Shown here in pieces: positions 1-11,739 of a DNA stretch of 64,000 nt (its first letter is position 1; every line of letters begins with the position of its first letter). The notes under the pieces were generated by a model, which saw nothing but the letters and a program-made list of their open reading frames with translations, was not told where the DNA came from and did no database searches. This DNA is from Tetragonia tetragonoides. Taxonomy: Eukaryota; Streptophyta; Magnoliopsida; Caryophyllales; Aizoaceae. Where the stretch lies: the NCBI GenBank assembly GCA_038025085.1, contig CM076141.1, forward strand, positions 13,084,001-13,148,000, in the 5' to 3' direction. The translations under genes were made by a program, and so were the position numbers.

Positions 1-452
1 TGCTCTTCTCCCTCACTCTTCTTCTTCTCTCCCTTAGCCTCTCCTTTTGATTTCCCAACTCCCCCTTTCTTTTTCTTTCCCTTCTCACCCTTCTCCTTTA
101 CATATTTGGCCCCAATTGCAGCTCCTTCCTCCATGATCGCATCAAACTCTTGAGCTAGCTCAGAAACGCTAGCTCTTTCGGAAGCACTTTTCTTTGTTTT
201 AGTCTTGGCAGAAGGAACAAAGGCCCCTGCCCTTTCAGCATCATCTTTCCCCAGTTCCTCAGTGGTAGGGGGTTCAGGTGATGACAGTGATGGTGGAGAA
301 GAAGGCTCAACAGGACCCATTTTCTTACGAGCTGTCATTTTGAGAGGCATGACGGGTGAAGTGACAGGGGTGGAGGATTTGATGGGAGTAGATAAAGGTG
401 ATTTCTCAGCTGGAGATTTCTTTGATGCGGATGATCGAGTTCCAGTCACCAT
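1..452 (-). CDS. Env-position ORF of outer element, 5' part (truncated by window edge)
   Basis: The frame starts with ATG at 452 (complement) and stays open to base 1, about 150 codons. It encodes a low-complexity N-terminus rich in Lys, Ser, Pro and Glu, beginning MVTGTRSSASKKSP, and is collinear with the plus-strand copy at 11740. No stop is seen, although the pol of the same element is badly broken. Function is unknown. Proteins at this place in Sireviruses are called env-like only by position, and no signal peptide or membrane segment is visible here. Confidence 0.75.
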   Translation of the reverse strand, partial: MVTGTRSSASKKSPAEKSPLSTPIKSSTPVTSPVMPLKMTARKKMGPVEPSSPPSLSSPEPPTTEELGKDDAERAGAFVPSAKTKTKKSASERASVSELAQEFDAIMEEGAAIGAKYVKEKGEKGKKKKGGVGKSKGEAKGEKKKSEGEE

Positions 453-898
453 TTTTATAGCCTGATTTAGGGTTTAGAAAGATGGTGAAGAGACGAGAAT
501 TTGGGAGCTGATTTGAAGTTTGATGGTGAAGAACAACGGTCTAGCCCCTATTTATAGGAGATAGAGCTCAACCGCCTCTAATAATTAGGAAAACAGACGA
601 AAATTAGTTACGTCTAATTTGCCCATTGGGAACAGTTGTGCTTGAGGCAGAGTGACTGAGGGAACATGGTCCATGTATTGGTCTCAAGCTCCATACAACA
701 ACAGTTTTTAGGACAATAAGGGATATATCAATAGACCAAAGTGCGTCCTGTAGTTCAAGTCATACAGTTATGCCTTTTACAGCACGCGAGTTAGCATAGA
801 CATACAAAACTTAAAAAGACCACACAAATCACATATACACACATAAAACATGTAGACACACTCTAGCCAATCATCAAGAGAACATGGTGCACATACAA

Positions 899-3800
899 CT
901 AAGTAATCATGATCATGCCTATTTCTAGTCTAAGTTTCTCATATCTTTCTCTACTCAATGGTTTAGTAAAGAGATCTGCCAATTGATCCTCCGTCTTGCA
1001 AAAAAATCAATTTAATGAACCCTTTCTCTGCATTGTCTCTCAGAAAGTGATGTCTAATGTCAATGCGCTTTGTTCTTGAATGTTGCACTGGATTTTTGGA
1101 GGTATTTATAGCACTTGTGTTGTCACACAAGATTGGCATACAACCTGCATCAATCCCAAAATCCTTTAATTATTGTCTTACCCACAACAATTGTGCACAA
1201 CATGAAGCTGCTACCACATACTCAGCTTCAGCAGTAGACATGGCCACATAGTTTTGCTTTTTGGAGGCCCAAGAGATCCAGTAAGGCCCAATAAGAAGGT
1301 TGTCATGCCTGATGTGCTCTTCCTGTCTACAAGGTATCCTACATAATCAGTGTCAGCATAGCCAATTAAATCAATACCAGCACCTCTAGGGTACCAAAGA
1401 CATAGGTTTTTAGTTCCCTTGAGGTACCTCAGGATACGTTTGACTTGTGTAAGATGTGACTCTTTAGGGTTTGCTTGAAACCTTGCACACAAGCCAATAC
1501 TTTACCTTATATCATAGGTCTACTAGCAGTTAGGTACAATAGAGAACCAATCATACCTGTATACACTGTTTGATCAACACTCTTACCTGATTCATTCAAG
1601 TCAAGTTTAGTGGCAACAGGTGTGTCATAGACCTTGGCATCTCTCATGCCATATTTCTTGATCAACTCTCTAGCATACTTTTGTTGATTAATCATTATTC
1701 CTTCACAAGTTTGTTTTTATTTGTAAGCCTAAGAAAAAATTAAGCTCACCCATCATACTCATTTCAAATTCACTCATCATCAACTTAGAAAATTCCCTGC
1801 ACAAAGATTGATTAGTTGCACTAAAAATTATATCATCAACATAGATTTGTACAACTAATAAACTTTTCCCCTTAGCCCGTAAGAACAGGGTTGTATCAAC
1901 TTGTCCCCTTTGATAACCATTGTCCATTAGGAACTTTTACAGACGTTCATACCAAGCTCTAGGAGCTTGTTTCAAGCCATACAATGCTTTGTCAAGTTTG
2001 TAGACATGGTCAGGGGACTCATTGCTTTCAAAACCAGGGGGTTGCTTCACATAGACTTCCTCTTTTAAGTACCTATTCAGAAAGGCACTTTTGACATCCA
2101 TCTGTTACAACTTGAAGTCCATATGAGCTGCAAACGCTATCAGCATGTGTATTGCCTCAATCCTAGCAACATGGGCAAATGTCTCATCATAATCAATCCC
2201 CTCTTGCTGGTTGTATTCTTGAACAACCAATCTAGCCTTGTTTCTAACCATAGTACCTGTCTCATTCGGTTTGTTCCTGAACACCCATTTAGTTCCAATG
2301 ATGGTCCTATTATCAATGTCAGACCCTAATCCTTTCAAACTGGTTGAGTTCCTCTTGCATTGCAGTTATCCAATCAGCATCCTGCAAAGCTTCATTAATA
2401 TTATGTGGTTCAATATAGGATAGAAAAGCAGAAAAAGCCATAAAGTTTTGCACAGAAGCTCTCGTTTGAATTGCCTTGCTTATATCATTTATGATTTGAT
2501 TCATGGAATGAGAGCTCTGATGTTTCCAAGAACGTGGGTTGAAGCCAGATATTTCTGGATCATCTCTTTGTGGAGAGGCAACATGATCCTCATTTGAATT
2601 TTCATTATGATCAGCTCCTTCCTCTGTAGGTGTTGTTCCTACATCAGGAGTATTTGTTCCCCCTGAGTCCATTGCATGGACTCTTGGAGATGTAGACCCC
2701 GTGTTTTCCTCCACAACATTACCTATCTCTTCTAAGGCTTCTTCTTCATCTTCTTCTCCTTCTTTCCTTTCTGGTGCTAGGCCAATTGAGAAGTCTTCTT
2801 TATCCTGCAATATTGACTCAAAACTTGCATTAGATTCATCAAACACAACATGAACACTTTCCTCAACTTTCTGAGTTCTCTTGTTGAGGATCCTGTAAGC
2901 TTTGCTTTGTGGAGCATAGCCTACTAAGAAAGCTTCACCACTCCTAGCATCAAATTTTCCCAGGTTAGTCTTTCCTTTTTTATGTACATAGCACTTACAA
3001 CCAAAAGCTCTAAAGTGGAAAATGTTAGGCTTTCTTCCTCTAAGTAATTCATAGGGTGTCTTTCTCAGAATGGGTCTTAGCATGCTACGATTTATAGCTA
3101 TGACAGCTTCTCCCCACATGTTCCTAGGAAGATCACTAGCTAGCAACAGGATTCTAGCTATGTCTTCCAAGGTCCTGTTCTTCCTTTCAACTACCCCGTT
3201 CCGTTGAGGAGTTCGTGGGGCAGAAAAGTTGTGATCAATGCCATGTTCAGCACAGTAGTTTATGAATTTGTCATTTTCAAACTCTGTGCCATGATCAGAC
3301 CTTAGAGATAGTATATCCGCTCCAACCTGTTTCTCCATTCTGTTAGCAAAGATTTCAAACACATCAAAGGTTTCATCTGTAGAAACAAGCAACAGGGTCC
3401 ATATGAATCTTGAGTAGTCATCTACAATAACAAAAACATAATTCTTACCTCCACGAGTTTGAACTCTCATAGGACCACAAAGATCCATATGTAGAAGTTC
3501 AAGTGGTCGTGAGGTACTTACCACGTTCTTTGTCTTAAAAGAAGACTTTACCTGTTTACCTCTAGCACAAGCACCACATAACTCATCACTTTTGAATTTA
3601 AACTTAGGTAATCCAATGACAAGGTTTTGAGATGCTAGCTTATTTAAGGTGTATTGAGGCTTACATGCCCAAAACGTCTATGCCACAGTGAGGCATCAGT
3701 TTCAATAGCACTGAGACATGTTAGAGAGTTACTAGAAAGCTTATTTATATCCACTTTATAAACATTTTTGTGCCGCTTTCCCTCTATCACAACATTATTT

Positions 3801-4092
3801 GTCTTATGACACGCAACGATGCAGCTACTAGCAGTGAATAGGACATGGTTCAAGATACTCAACAAATTATGATTTTAACCATCAACCAAGTAGACTACTT
3901 CATCTATGGAATATACAGTGACTTACCTACCTTACCTATACCAACCACTTCACCTGTTTGGTCGTCACCAAAGGTCACACTTCCACCTTCATAGGCTGTC
4001 AGTGAAAGAAATAATGATTTTTCTTCTGTCATGTGCCTTGAGCAGCTACTGTCCACATACCATGGCTTGCTCTCTTTCACCTTAGCATGCAA
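899..4092 (-). pseudogene. Outer element pol remnant (PR-IN-RT-RNase H)
   Basis: Degenerate Copia pol. The protease motif near 4071-4030 reads DSSCSRHMT, so the usual Asp-Ser-Gly is Asp-Ser-Ser. The longest open piece (2319-3524, 401 codons) is integrase with the first catalytic Asp kept (HMDLCGPM), the second in LRSDHGTEF and the Glu in NGVVERKN, followed by the acidic linker into RT. Later pieces hold RT (TKWVFRNK, then QIYVDDIIF with YVDD intact at 1703-1927) and RNase H (1211-1492). Stops and frameshifts separate these pieces, so no full polyprotein can be made. The terminal stop is the complement of 899-901. Confidence 0.88.
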
Positions 4093-4497
4093 TGAGAGTC
4101 ACTTGTTAGTTTTAGGAACCCACATTTGCTTGGGCTTCCTTTTCTCAGAATCATTTTTAACTCTGTCTTTTCTCATCCAAACTTGTTTCACATGTTGCTT
4201 ATTTTCGGCAACAGACCTAGTTCTCTCTTCTCTCTTGGCATTTGTACCTTTAATGACCACATTGTCCACAATGACAGCAGAGTCTGTAATACTTTAATCC
4301 AACATATTTGGTATTGGGAGTCCAATCATCCTTCCTATCTTTCTTCCCTAGACCATTTTTAAACCTATTATGGTGATCATTTAGCCATTTTAAGGCTTGA
4401 GATTAACTAGTCCATTTGTTAAGACGAAGTAGTTCTTCTTGAACCTTATCCAGCTTGCCTTTATAGTCCTTAGTTTTTTCAAATTTCTTTTCCATAT
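4093..4497 (-). pseudogene. Outer element gag C-terminal part, cut by inner insertion
   Basis: Minus-strand sequence matching 7520-7920 of the inner copy: the coiled-coil end of gag, a KWLNDHHNRFKNGLG-like stretch, and the region of the second zinc knuckle and protease linker. The first knuckle cysteines are hard to follow because of small indels. The fragment ends exactly where the inner LTR begins, and the missing upstream half resumes at 15788. Confidence 0.8.
4493..4497. repeat. Left target-site duplication of inner element (CATAT)
   Basis: The five bases before the inner 5' LTR are CATAT. The five bases after the 3' LTR (15788-15792) are CAGAT. On the minus strand both occupy the same place in gag (ATATG/ATCTG), aligned with ACTTG in the inner copy's own gag, so they are the duplicated target with one later substitution. 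Confidence 0.85.
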
Positions 4498-5978
4498 TGT
4501 TGGGTTCCTAGTTTTGATGATAACAAACAAAGTGTTCTTATCTATGTGTGAACTAACTATGATGGCAGGTTGACTTAAGGATGCAAGAAGGTACAATGCT
4601 CAAAGCATGATTGCTCATGAAGATGCTTGGATCCTAACAAGACATGAAGACAATGTAAGGTAGTTAAGTGCATTTGTCATTAGTGTTTATGTACTATGCT
4701 TGACTAATTAGCAAGAGTCTAAATTGATCTTGACAAGGGAACAAGGTTATAGGACTGAGTGCATGCGTCTATGAGTACAGGGGAGCATTCTTGTGAACCC
4801 TGTTCTCTATGACTAGCACTGCAGCTTGAAGGAACCAAAGGGGAACAACGAGTTGGACCCTGTTCCTTCTAAGCTGTGTATCTGGACGAGTTTGCATAAT
4901 ATCGTATTTATTATTTCTACGAATATTTTGTGTATTATCTTTTTAGATATTCACACAAATATTCTTCTGAAGAAATATTTTTTATTTTGGAAAAATGAAT
5001 ATTGCAAAATCGTGTTTTAAACAGAAAAAGTATTTTATTTTGAAAAGATATTATCTTGGAAAACGTATTTGACTTAACGGCCAAGTTTGTATTGTTTAAG
5101 CTAAGGTAAGTGAATCATCTTTTGGAATATTTCTAATTATCTTTTAGAGAGTATATTCCTGATAAATCACTTTCTAGCTGGCCAAGATTTTCTGTTAAGG
5201 TATTTGGACGATTTTTATAGTATAGGACGAGATAAGGAAAGATCTTTGATCTTTACTTAAACTCTATCCTATCTTTTGAGAAGATCTTATCTTTTATATT
5301 CTGAATAGATTTAATCTAATTGGACTGAGCTCCTTGGTCTGCCTATATAAGGCGCCTGATAGGCTCAGTTGTAAGGTTAAGCTTTGCGTGCATTATTGAG
5401 ATCAGAATCATTTGTGCAAAGCGTTCATTCGTCCAAACCAGATACGTCCAGTACTCACAAGAACAACCTTAAACTCTGTTCCTTGTCCTGGTCAGTTTGA
5501 GTCTTTGCTTAGATTAATCATTGCATAATAGGTTTTCTATGGTCTTATTTTGCTTAGTATTGAAGTGTGTAATAGGAAAAACAATCTGGTTATTTGTAAT
5601 TGCTCTAGCTTAGTGACAAGCTTAGAGTTTCTCTCAGGTCAGTGTGTGACTTGGAAAGATAGGCAACGCATCAGTGACGGTGTGTGGTGGTGTTAGGGTA
5701 CTGTGATGTATCCTGTGTCTTGGCTCTAGTTATAAGAGAAGTAGTGTGACAAAATCCCAAGTAACTGGGTCGTGGTTTTTACTCCTATTGAGCCTAGGAG
5801 GTTTTCCACGTGAAAAAAGCCTTGTGTTATTTACTTTCTGTCTTTACATTCTATTTCAGTTCACTGCGTAGGAACAACGTCCATAACGTTGTTCCCTACC
5901 CTATTCTCAAGTTGCAAAACGCGAGAATTTGGAGTCACTCTATTCACCCCCTCTCTAGAGTACCTTAGGCACTTTTCA
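4498..5978 (+). repeat. 5' LTR of inner element
   Basis: Begins TGTTGGGTTCCTAG and ends ACTTTTCA, two bases before the primer-binding site. It pairs with the 3' LTR at 14301-15787. A TATA box sits at 5344-5350, so U3 is about 870 bases and the transcript should start near 5375. The LTR is AT-rich upstream of the promoter. Confidence 0.93.
5344..5350 (+). promoter_or_regulatory. LTR TATA box
   Basis: TATATAA followed by GGCGCC, conserved at 15140-15146 in the 3' LTR and, inverted, near 17965-17975 in the outer LTR. It lies about 870 bases into the LTR, a plausible pol II core promoter of the element. Confidence 0.6.
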
Positions 5979-5980
5979 GT

Positions 5981-5992
5981 TGGTATCAGAGC
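5981..5992 (+). other. Primer-binding site (initiator tRNA-Met)
   Basis: TGGTATCAGAGC follows the 5' LTR after a two-base spacer. This is the standard plant Copia PBS, complementary to the 3' end of tRNA-iMet, and primes minus-strand synthesis. Confidence 0.93.
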
Positions 5993-6037
5993 AAGGTTGC
6001 TCATTAAAAGGTTAACACCTTGAGTTTTTCCGCAAAA

Positions 6038-7912
6038 ATGAGTGCACCTAGTGAGATGAGGGAAGGACAAACCATTAACCGTCCACCACTGTTTAATGGA
6101 GAGTTTTACTCCTGGTGGAAGAAAAGAATGGAAATTTTTCATCAAGGCTGAAGATTATGAGTTATGGCAAATAACTCAGAAGGGAGATCTGGTTATAGAG
6201 CAAGTGGATGCAGAAGGCAAGACAAGCATCAAACCTCCAGAAAAATGGACCAATACTGACATGAAACACATAGAGAAGAATGCTAGAGCTGTCAAACTCT
6301 TACATTGTGGAGTTGATGCTAAGGAATACAATCGTATTCAAGGATGTGACACTGCTCAAAGCATTAGACCTTAGAAACAGCGTACGAAGGCACCTCACAG
6401 GGTAAAGCAATCCAAAATTGATATGTTGATTAGGCAATATGAATTGTTTAACATGGAACCAACAGAGACCATCAAAGACATGTATGCTCGGTTCAACAAT
6501 ATCCTTAATCAACTCAAATCCCTTGGCAAACCCTTTGATGAAGAAGATGTTGTTAGAAAGCTATTAAGGAGTCTACCAGTACACCCTACTTGGACACCTA
6601 AAGTGACAGCTATTCAAGAGGCAAGGGATTTGACCATCATGAAGGTTGAAGAGTTAATTGGTAACTTAATGACTTATGAGTTGCCAGTTAAATCTAATGA
6701 CACCAAGAGGGAAAAGGAGATTGCTTTCCAAGTGGATGAAATTCCTGAAAATGATCTAGATCTAAATGAAGATGAGATAAGACTTGTTGCCAGGAAGTTT
6801 GCTCGCTTCTATGGTAATAGAGGAAGCTTCACTCAAGCTTCGTCAAATTCAGGAAAAGGTGGAAACTTCGACAAGTCCAAGATCAGATGTCACAAGTGCT
6901 CAAGACTTGGTCACTTCAAGAACGAGTGTCCTGAGCCAAGTGAGAACATGCAGACAGAACAACGTCCATCCTCCTCCAGAAAGCCAGAAAGGTTCACCAA
7001 AAGAGAAGCAAGATATGTGAGCATGTTGGCTGGTTGGTCAGACAACGAGGAGGATAATCCAGAGGATGGAGTGGAGGATCTATGCACTATGGCTAGAACA
7101 GATATCTCTTCTAAAGATGAAGAAGCAGAGGTAGGTATTCTTGAAATCAAAAGTCAAATTGCTTCTTGGTCTAGAGATAAATTGCTTAAGATGGTACTTT
7201 TTGTGATGGATCAGTATGAAGAGTTAAACATTGAAAGAGATAACATTTTGCATGCTTACAATGATTCTAAGGAAGATGTAAATGAACTGTTGGAGATCAA
7301 AAATAATCACGAAAAAATTTTAGAAACCTTGAAAAAGAAAAATAAAGAAACAGTATGTAAAATGGAGGAAACAAGGTCCATCCTTGAAAGTAAATGTTTA
7401 TCTCTTGAGACTAATTTATCTAAGAAAGCTACTGAGACATAAGAACCTATATATGTGTGTGATGAAACTGGCCTAGATGAGTTAAAATCTGAATGTGAAA
7501 TTCTTAGGATTAACTTGGAAAATGAACTTGAAAAATCTAAGGATTATAAAGGCAAGTTGGATAAGGTTCAAGAAGAACTAGTTCGTCTTAACAAATGGAC
7601 TAGCTCATCTCAAGCCCTAAAATGGCTAAATGATCATCACAATAGGTTTAAAAATGGTCTAGGAAGAAAACCTAAGAAAGATGACTAGACTCCCAACACC
7701 AAATATGTTGGATTGAAATATAACAGACTTTGTTGGCATTGTGGACAAGGTGGTCACTATAGGTACGAATGCCAGGAGAGAACTAGGTCTGTTGCCAAAA
7801 ATAAGCAACATGTAAAACAAGTTTGGATGAGAAAAGACAGAGTTAAACATGATTCTGAGAAAAGGGAGCACAAGCAAGTGTGGGTTCCTAAAACTTACAA
7901 GTGGCTCTCATT
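6038..7912 (+). pseudogene. Inner element gag (broken)
   Basis: Gag starts at ATG 6038 (MSAPSEMREGQTINRP). An extra base near 6139 shifts the frame, a small deletion near 6366 shifts it again, and stops occur at 6372, 7440 and 7686. The largest open piece is 6423-7442. It holds the Copia gag core (YELFNMEPTETIKDMYARF) and a CCHC zinc knuckle at 6888-6929 (CHKCSRLGHFKNEC). It continues into a long coiled coil rich in Glu and Lys, a Sirevirus feature. A second knuckle, CWHCGQGGHYRYEC, lies at 7731-7772 just before protease. Gag would form the virus-like particle and bind genomic RNA. Confidence 0.9.
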
Positions 7913-10900
7913 GCAGGCTAAAGTGAAAGAGAGCAAGCCATGGTATGTGGACAGTGGCTGCTCAAGGCACATGACAGGAGAAAAATCTGTATTTCTTTCA
8001 CTCACAGCCTATGAAGGTGGAAGTGTGACTTTTGGTGACGACCAAACAGGTGAAGTGGTTGGTATAGGTAAGGTTGGTAAGTCACTATCACACTCCATAG
8101 ATGAAGTCTACTTGGTTGATGGTTTGAAGCATAATTTGTTGAGTGTTTCACAACTATGTGATAAAGGGAACAATGTCCTATTCACTGCAAACAGCTGCAT
8201 AGTTGCAAATCACAAAACAAATAATGTGGTTCTATAGGAAAACCGGCACAAGAATATTTACAAGGTTGATATAAATAAGCTTTCCAGTAACTCTCTAACA
8301 TGTCTCAGTGCTGTGGAAACTGATGCCTCATTGTGGCATAGACGGTTTGGACATGTAAGTCTCAATACCTTGAACAAGCTAGCATCACAGAACCTTGTCA
8401 TTGGTTTACCTAAAATCAAATTTAAAAGTGATGAGTTATGTGGTGCTTGTGCTAGAGGTAAACAGGTAAAGTCTTCTTTTAAGACAAAGAACATGGTAAG
8501 TACTTCACGACCACTTGAGCTTCTACACATGATTCTTTGTGGTCCTATGAGAGTTCAAACTCGTGAAGGAAGAAATTATGTTTTTGTTATTGTAGATGAC
8601 TATTCTAGATTCACATGGACCTTGTTGCTTGTTTCTAAAGATGAAACTTTTGATGTTTTTGAAATCTTTGCTAACAGAATGCAGAAACAGGTTGGGGCTG
8701 ATATATTATCTCTAAGGTCTGATCATGGCATAGAGTTTGATAATGACAAATTCATAAACTACTGTGCTCAACATGGCATTGATCACAACTTCTCTGCCCC
8801 AAGGACAACTCAACAGAACGAGGTAGTTGAAAGGAAGAACAGGACTCTGGAAAATATAGCTAGAACTCTGTTGCTACCTAGTGATCTTCCTAGGAACATG
8901 TGGGGAGAAGCTGTCATCACAGCTTGCTATATCATAAATCGTGCCATGCTAAGGCCCATTTTGAGAAAGACACCCTATGAATAACTCAGAGGAAGAAAGC
9001 CAAACATCTCCCACTTTAGAGCTTTTGGTTGTCAGTGCTATGTACATAACAACGGAAAGACTGACCTGGGAAAATTTGATGCTAGGAGTGATGAGGCTGT
9101 CTTTGTAGGTTATGCTCCTCAGAGCAAAGCATACAGGGTCCTCAACAAGAGAACTCAGAAAGTTGAGGAAAGTGTCCATGTTGTGTTTGATGAATCTAAT
9201 GCAAGTTTTGAGTCATTGCTGCAGAATAAAGAAGACTTCCCAATTGGTCTTGCACCAGAAAGGGAAGAAGAATAAGAAGAAGCCTCAGGAGAAACAGGTA
9301 ATGCTGTGGAGGAAGAAACAGGGTCTACACCTCCAAGAGTCCACACAATGGACTCAGAGGGAACAAATACTCCTGATATGGGAACAACACCCATAGAGGA
9401 AGGAGCTGATCAGAATGAAAGTCCAAGTGAGGACCCTGTTCCCTCTCCACAACAAGATGATCCATAAAGATCTGGCTTCCAGCCACGGTCTTGGAAACAT
9501 CGGAGCTCTCGGCACATGAATCAAATCATTAGTGATATAAACAAAGGGATTCAAACGAGAGCTTCTGTACAGAACTTTATGGCTTTTTCTGCTTTCTTAT
9601 CTTATATTGAACCACATAATATCAATGAACCTTTGCAGGATGCTGATTGGATAACTGCAATGCAGGAGAAGCTCAACCAGTTTGAAAGGAACAAGGTCTG
9701 GCACCTTGTTCCTAGACCTGATAATATGACCATCAATGGGACTAAATGGGTGTTCAGGAACAAACTGGATGAGACAGGTACTGTGGTTAGAAACAAAGCT
9801 AGATTGGTTGTTCAATGATACAACCAGCAAGAGGGGATTGACTATGATGAGACATTTGCCCCTGTTGCTAGAATTGAGGCAATACGCGTGCTGATAGCGT
9901 TTGCAGCTCACAGGGACTTTAAGTTGCAACAGATGGATGTCAAAAGTGCCTTTCTAAATGGGTACTTGAAAGAGGAAGTCTATGTGAAGCAACCCCCTGG
10001 GTTTGAAAGAAATGAGTCCTCTGACCATGTCTATAAACTTGACAAAGCATTGTATGGCTTGAAATAAGCTCCCAGAGCTTGGTATGAACGTCTGTCAAAG
10101 TTCTTGATGGACAATGGTTATCAAAGAGGACAAGTTGATACAACCCTGTTCTTACGAACAAAGTGGGAAAGTTTGTTAGTTGTACAAATCTATGTTGATG
10201 ATATAACTTTTGGTGCAACTAATCAATCTTTGTGCAGGGAATTTTCTAAGTTGATGATGAGTGAATTTGAAATGAGTATGATGGGTGAGCTTAATTTCTT
10301 TTTAGGTTTACAAATCAAACAAACTTCAGAAGGAACAATGATTCATCAACAGATGTATGCTAGAGAGTTGATCAAGAAATATGGCATGAGAGATGCCAAG
10401 GTCTATGATACACCTGTTGCCACCAATGTCAAGCTTGACTTCGATGAAGCAGGTAAGAGTGTTGATCAAACAGTGTATAGAGGTCTGATTGGTTCCTTAT
10501 TGTACCTAACTGCTAGTAGACCTGATATCATGTATAGTGTTGGCTTGTGTGCAAGGTTTCAAGCAAACCCCAAAGAGTCACATCTTACACAAGTCAAACG
10601 TATCCTAAGGTACCTCAAGGGAACTGAAGACTTATGTCTTTGGTACCCTAGAGGTGTTGGCATTGATTTAATTGGCTATGCTGACGCTGATTATGCAGCA
10701 TACCTTGTAGACAGGAAGAGCACATCAGCATGGCAACTTTCCTAGGGCCTTGCTTGATCTCTTGGGCCTCCAAAAAGAAAAACTCTGTGGCCATGTCTAC
10801 TGCTGAAGCTGAGTATGTGGCAGCAGCTTTATGTTGTGCACAATTGTTGTGGGTAAGACAACAATTAAAGGATTTTGGAATTGATGCAGGTTGTATGCCA

Positions 10901-11134
10901 ATCTTGTGTGACAACACAAGTGCTATAAATATTTCCAAGAATCCAGTGCAACATTCAAGAACAAAGCACATTGACATTAGACATCACTTTCTGAGAGACA
11001 ATGCAGAGAAAGGATTCATTAAATTGAATTTTTGCAAGATGGAGGATCAATTGGCAGATCTCTTTACTAAACCTTCGAGCAGAGAAAGGTATGAGAAACT
11101 TAGACTAGAAATAGGCATGATCAAGATTACTTAG
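7913..11134 (+). pseudogene. Inner element pol (PR-IN-RT-RNase H), broken
   Basis: The order is Copia. Protease WYVDSGCSRHMTG lies at 7941-7979 with its DSG intact. The integrase HHCC region is near 8338-8460 and the integrase core follows. RT has YVDD at 10191-10202. RNase H ends at the TAG at 11132. Stops occur near 8235, 8982 (TTA to TAA), 9273, 9465, 9816 and 10066, and a frameshift near 10725 splits RNase H. In the integrase core the first catalytic Asp codon is ATT (Ile) at 8532-8534 (HMILCGPM, where the outer copy has HMDLCGPM), so the D,D,E site is incomplete. RT motifs are otherwise well kept. Confidence 0.92.
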
Positions 11135-11739
11135 TTGTATGTGTACCCTATTCCCTCGATGATTGGCTAGAGTGTGTCTACATGTTTTATGTGCATATAT
11201 GTGATCTGTGTGGCCTTTTTAAAGCTTGTGTATGTCTATACCAGCTCGCGTGTAGTAAAATGCATAATTGTATGACCTGAACTAAATAACTCACTTTGGT
11301 CTATTGATATGTCCCTTATTGTCCTCAAAAATGTTGTTGTATGAACCTTAAGACCAATACATGGACCCTGTTCCCTCAGTCACTCTGCCTCAAGCGATAC
11401 TGTTCCCAACGGGCAAATTTAGACGCATTTAATTGTGTCTGATTTCCTAATTATTAGAGGCGGTTGGATTTATTTCCCTATAAATAGGGGCTAGCCGTTG
11501 TTCTTCATCACCACAACTCAAAATTAGATCCCTAAATTCTCTCTCTCTCTCTCTCTCAAATTCTTCACATTAATTTTCTTTCTCTCTCAAAATCCTCCCG
11601 TTAATCTCTCTTCTCTCAGATCCCTTCATCTTCTCCTTAATTTTTTTTTGAACTTTCTTCCCGTTAATTCAAGAAACAACTCCCCCAATTCTCGTTCTTT
11701 CTCTTTCCTCTCAAACCCTAATTCAGGCTATAAATAACA
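11135..11739 (+). other. Spacer between pol and env-position ORF
   Basis: About 600 bases with no ORF. It includes a CT microsatellite at 11539-11557 and pyrimidine-rich sequence up to the ATG at 11740, like a 5' leader. The block upstream of the ORF (CTATAAATAGGGGC near 11480) contains a TATA-like box, also present in the outer copy (complement of about 548-560). The ORF could therefore have its own promoter, but this is inference. Confidence 0.5.

Larger units (their letters stand above)
1..4497 (-). mobile_element. Outer Sirevirus-like Copia element, left fragment
   Basis: This is the downstream half of a minus-strand Copia element. Reading right to left it carries the end of gag, protease, integrase, reverse transcriptase, RNase H and the start of an env-position frame, and it leaves the window at base 1. 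Its sequence matches, in inverted orientation, the plus-strand element at 4498-15787. The gag text stops at 4497 and resumes at 15788, so the two pieces are one element split by the inner insertion. The missing part (rest of the env-like frame, 3' LTR) must lie left of the window. Gag with coiled coil and two CCHC knuckles, an env-position ORF and a PPT of the A5G5 type in the sister copy all point to the Sirevirus lineage of Ty1/Copia. Confidence 0.92.

Noticed and set aside
205..465. Plus-strand ORF of 86 codons
   Set aside because: It is the antisense shadow of the outer element's env-position frame.
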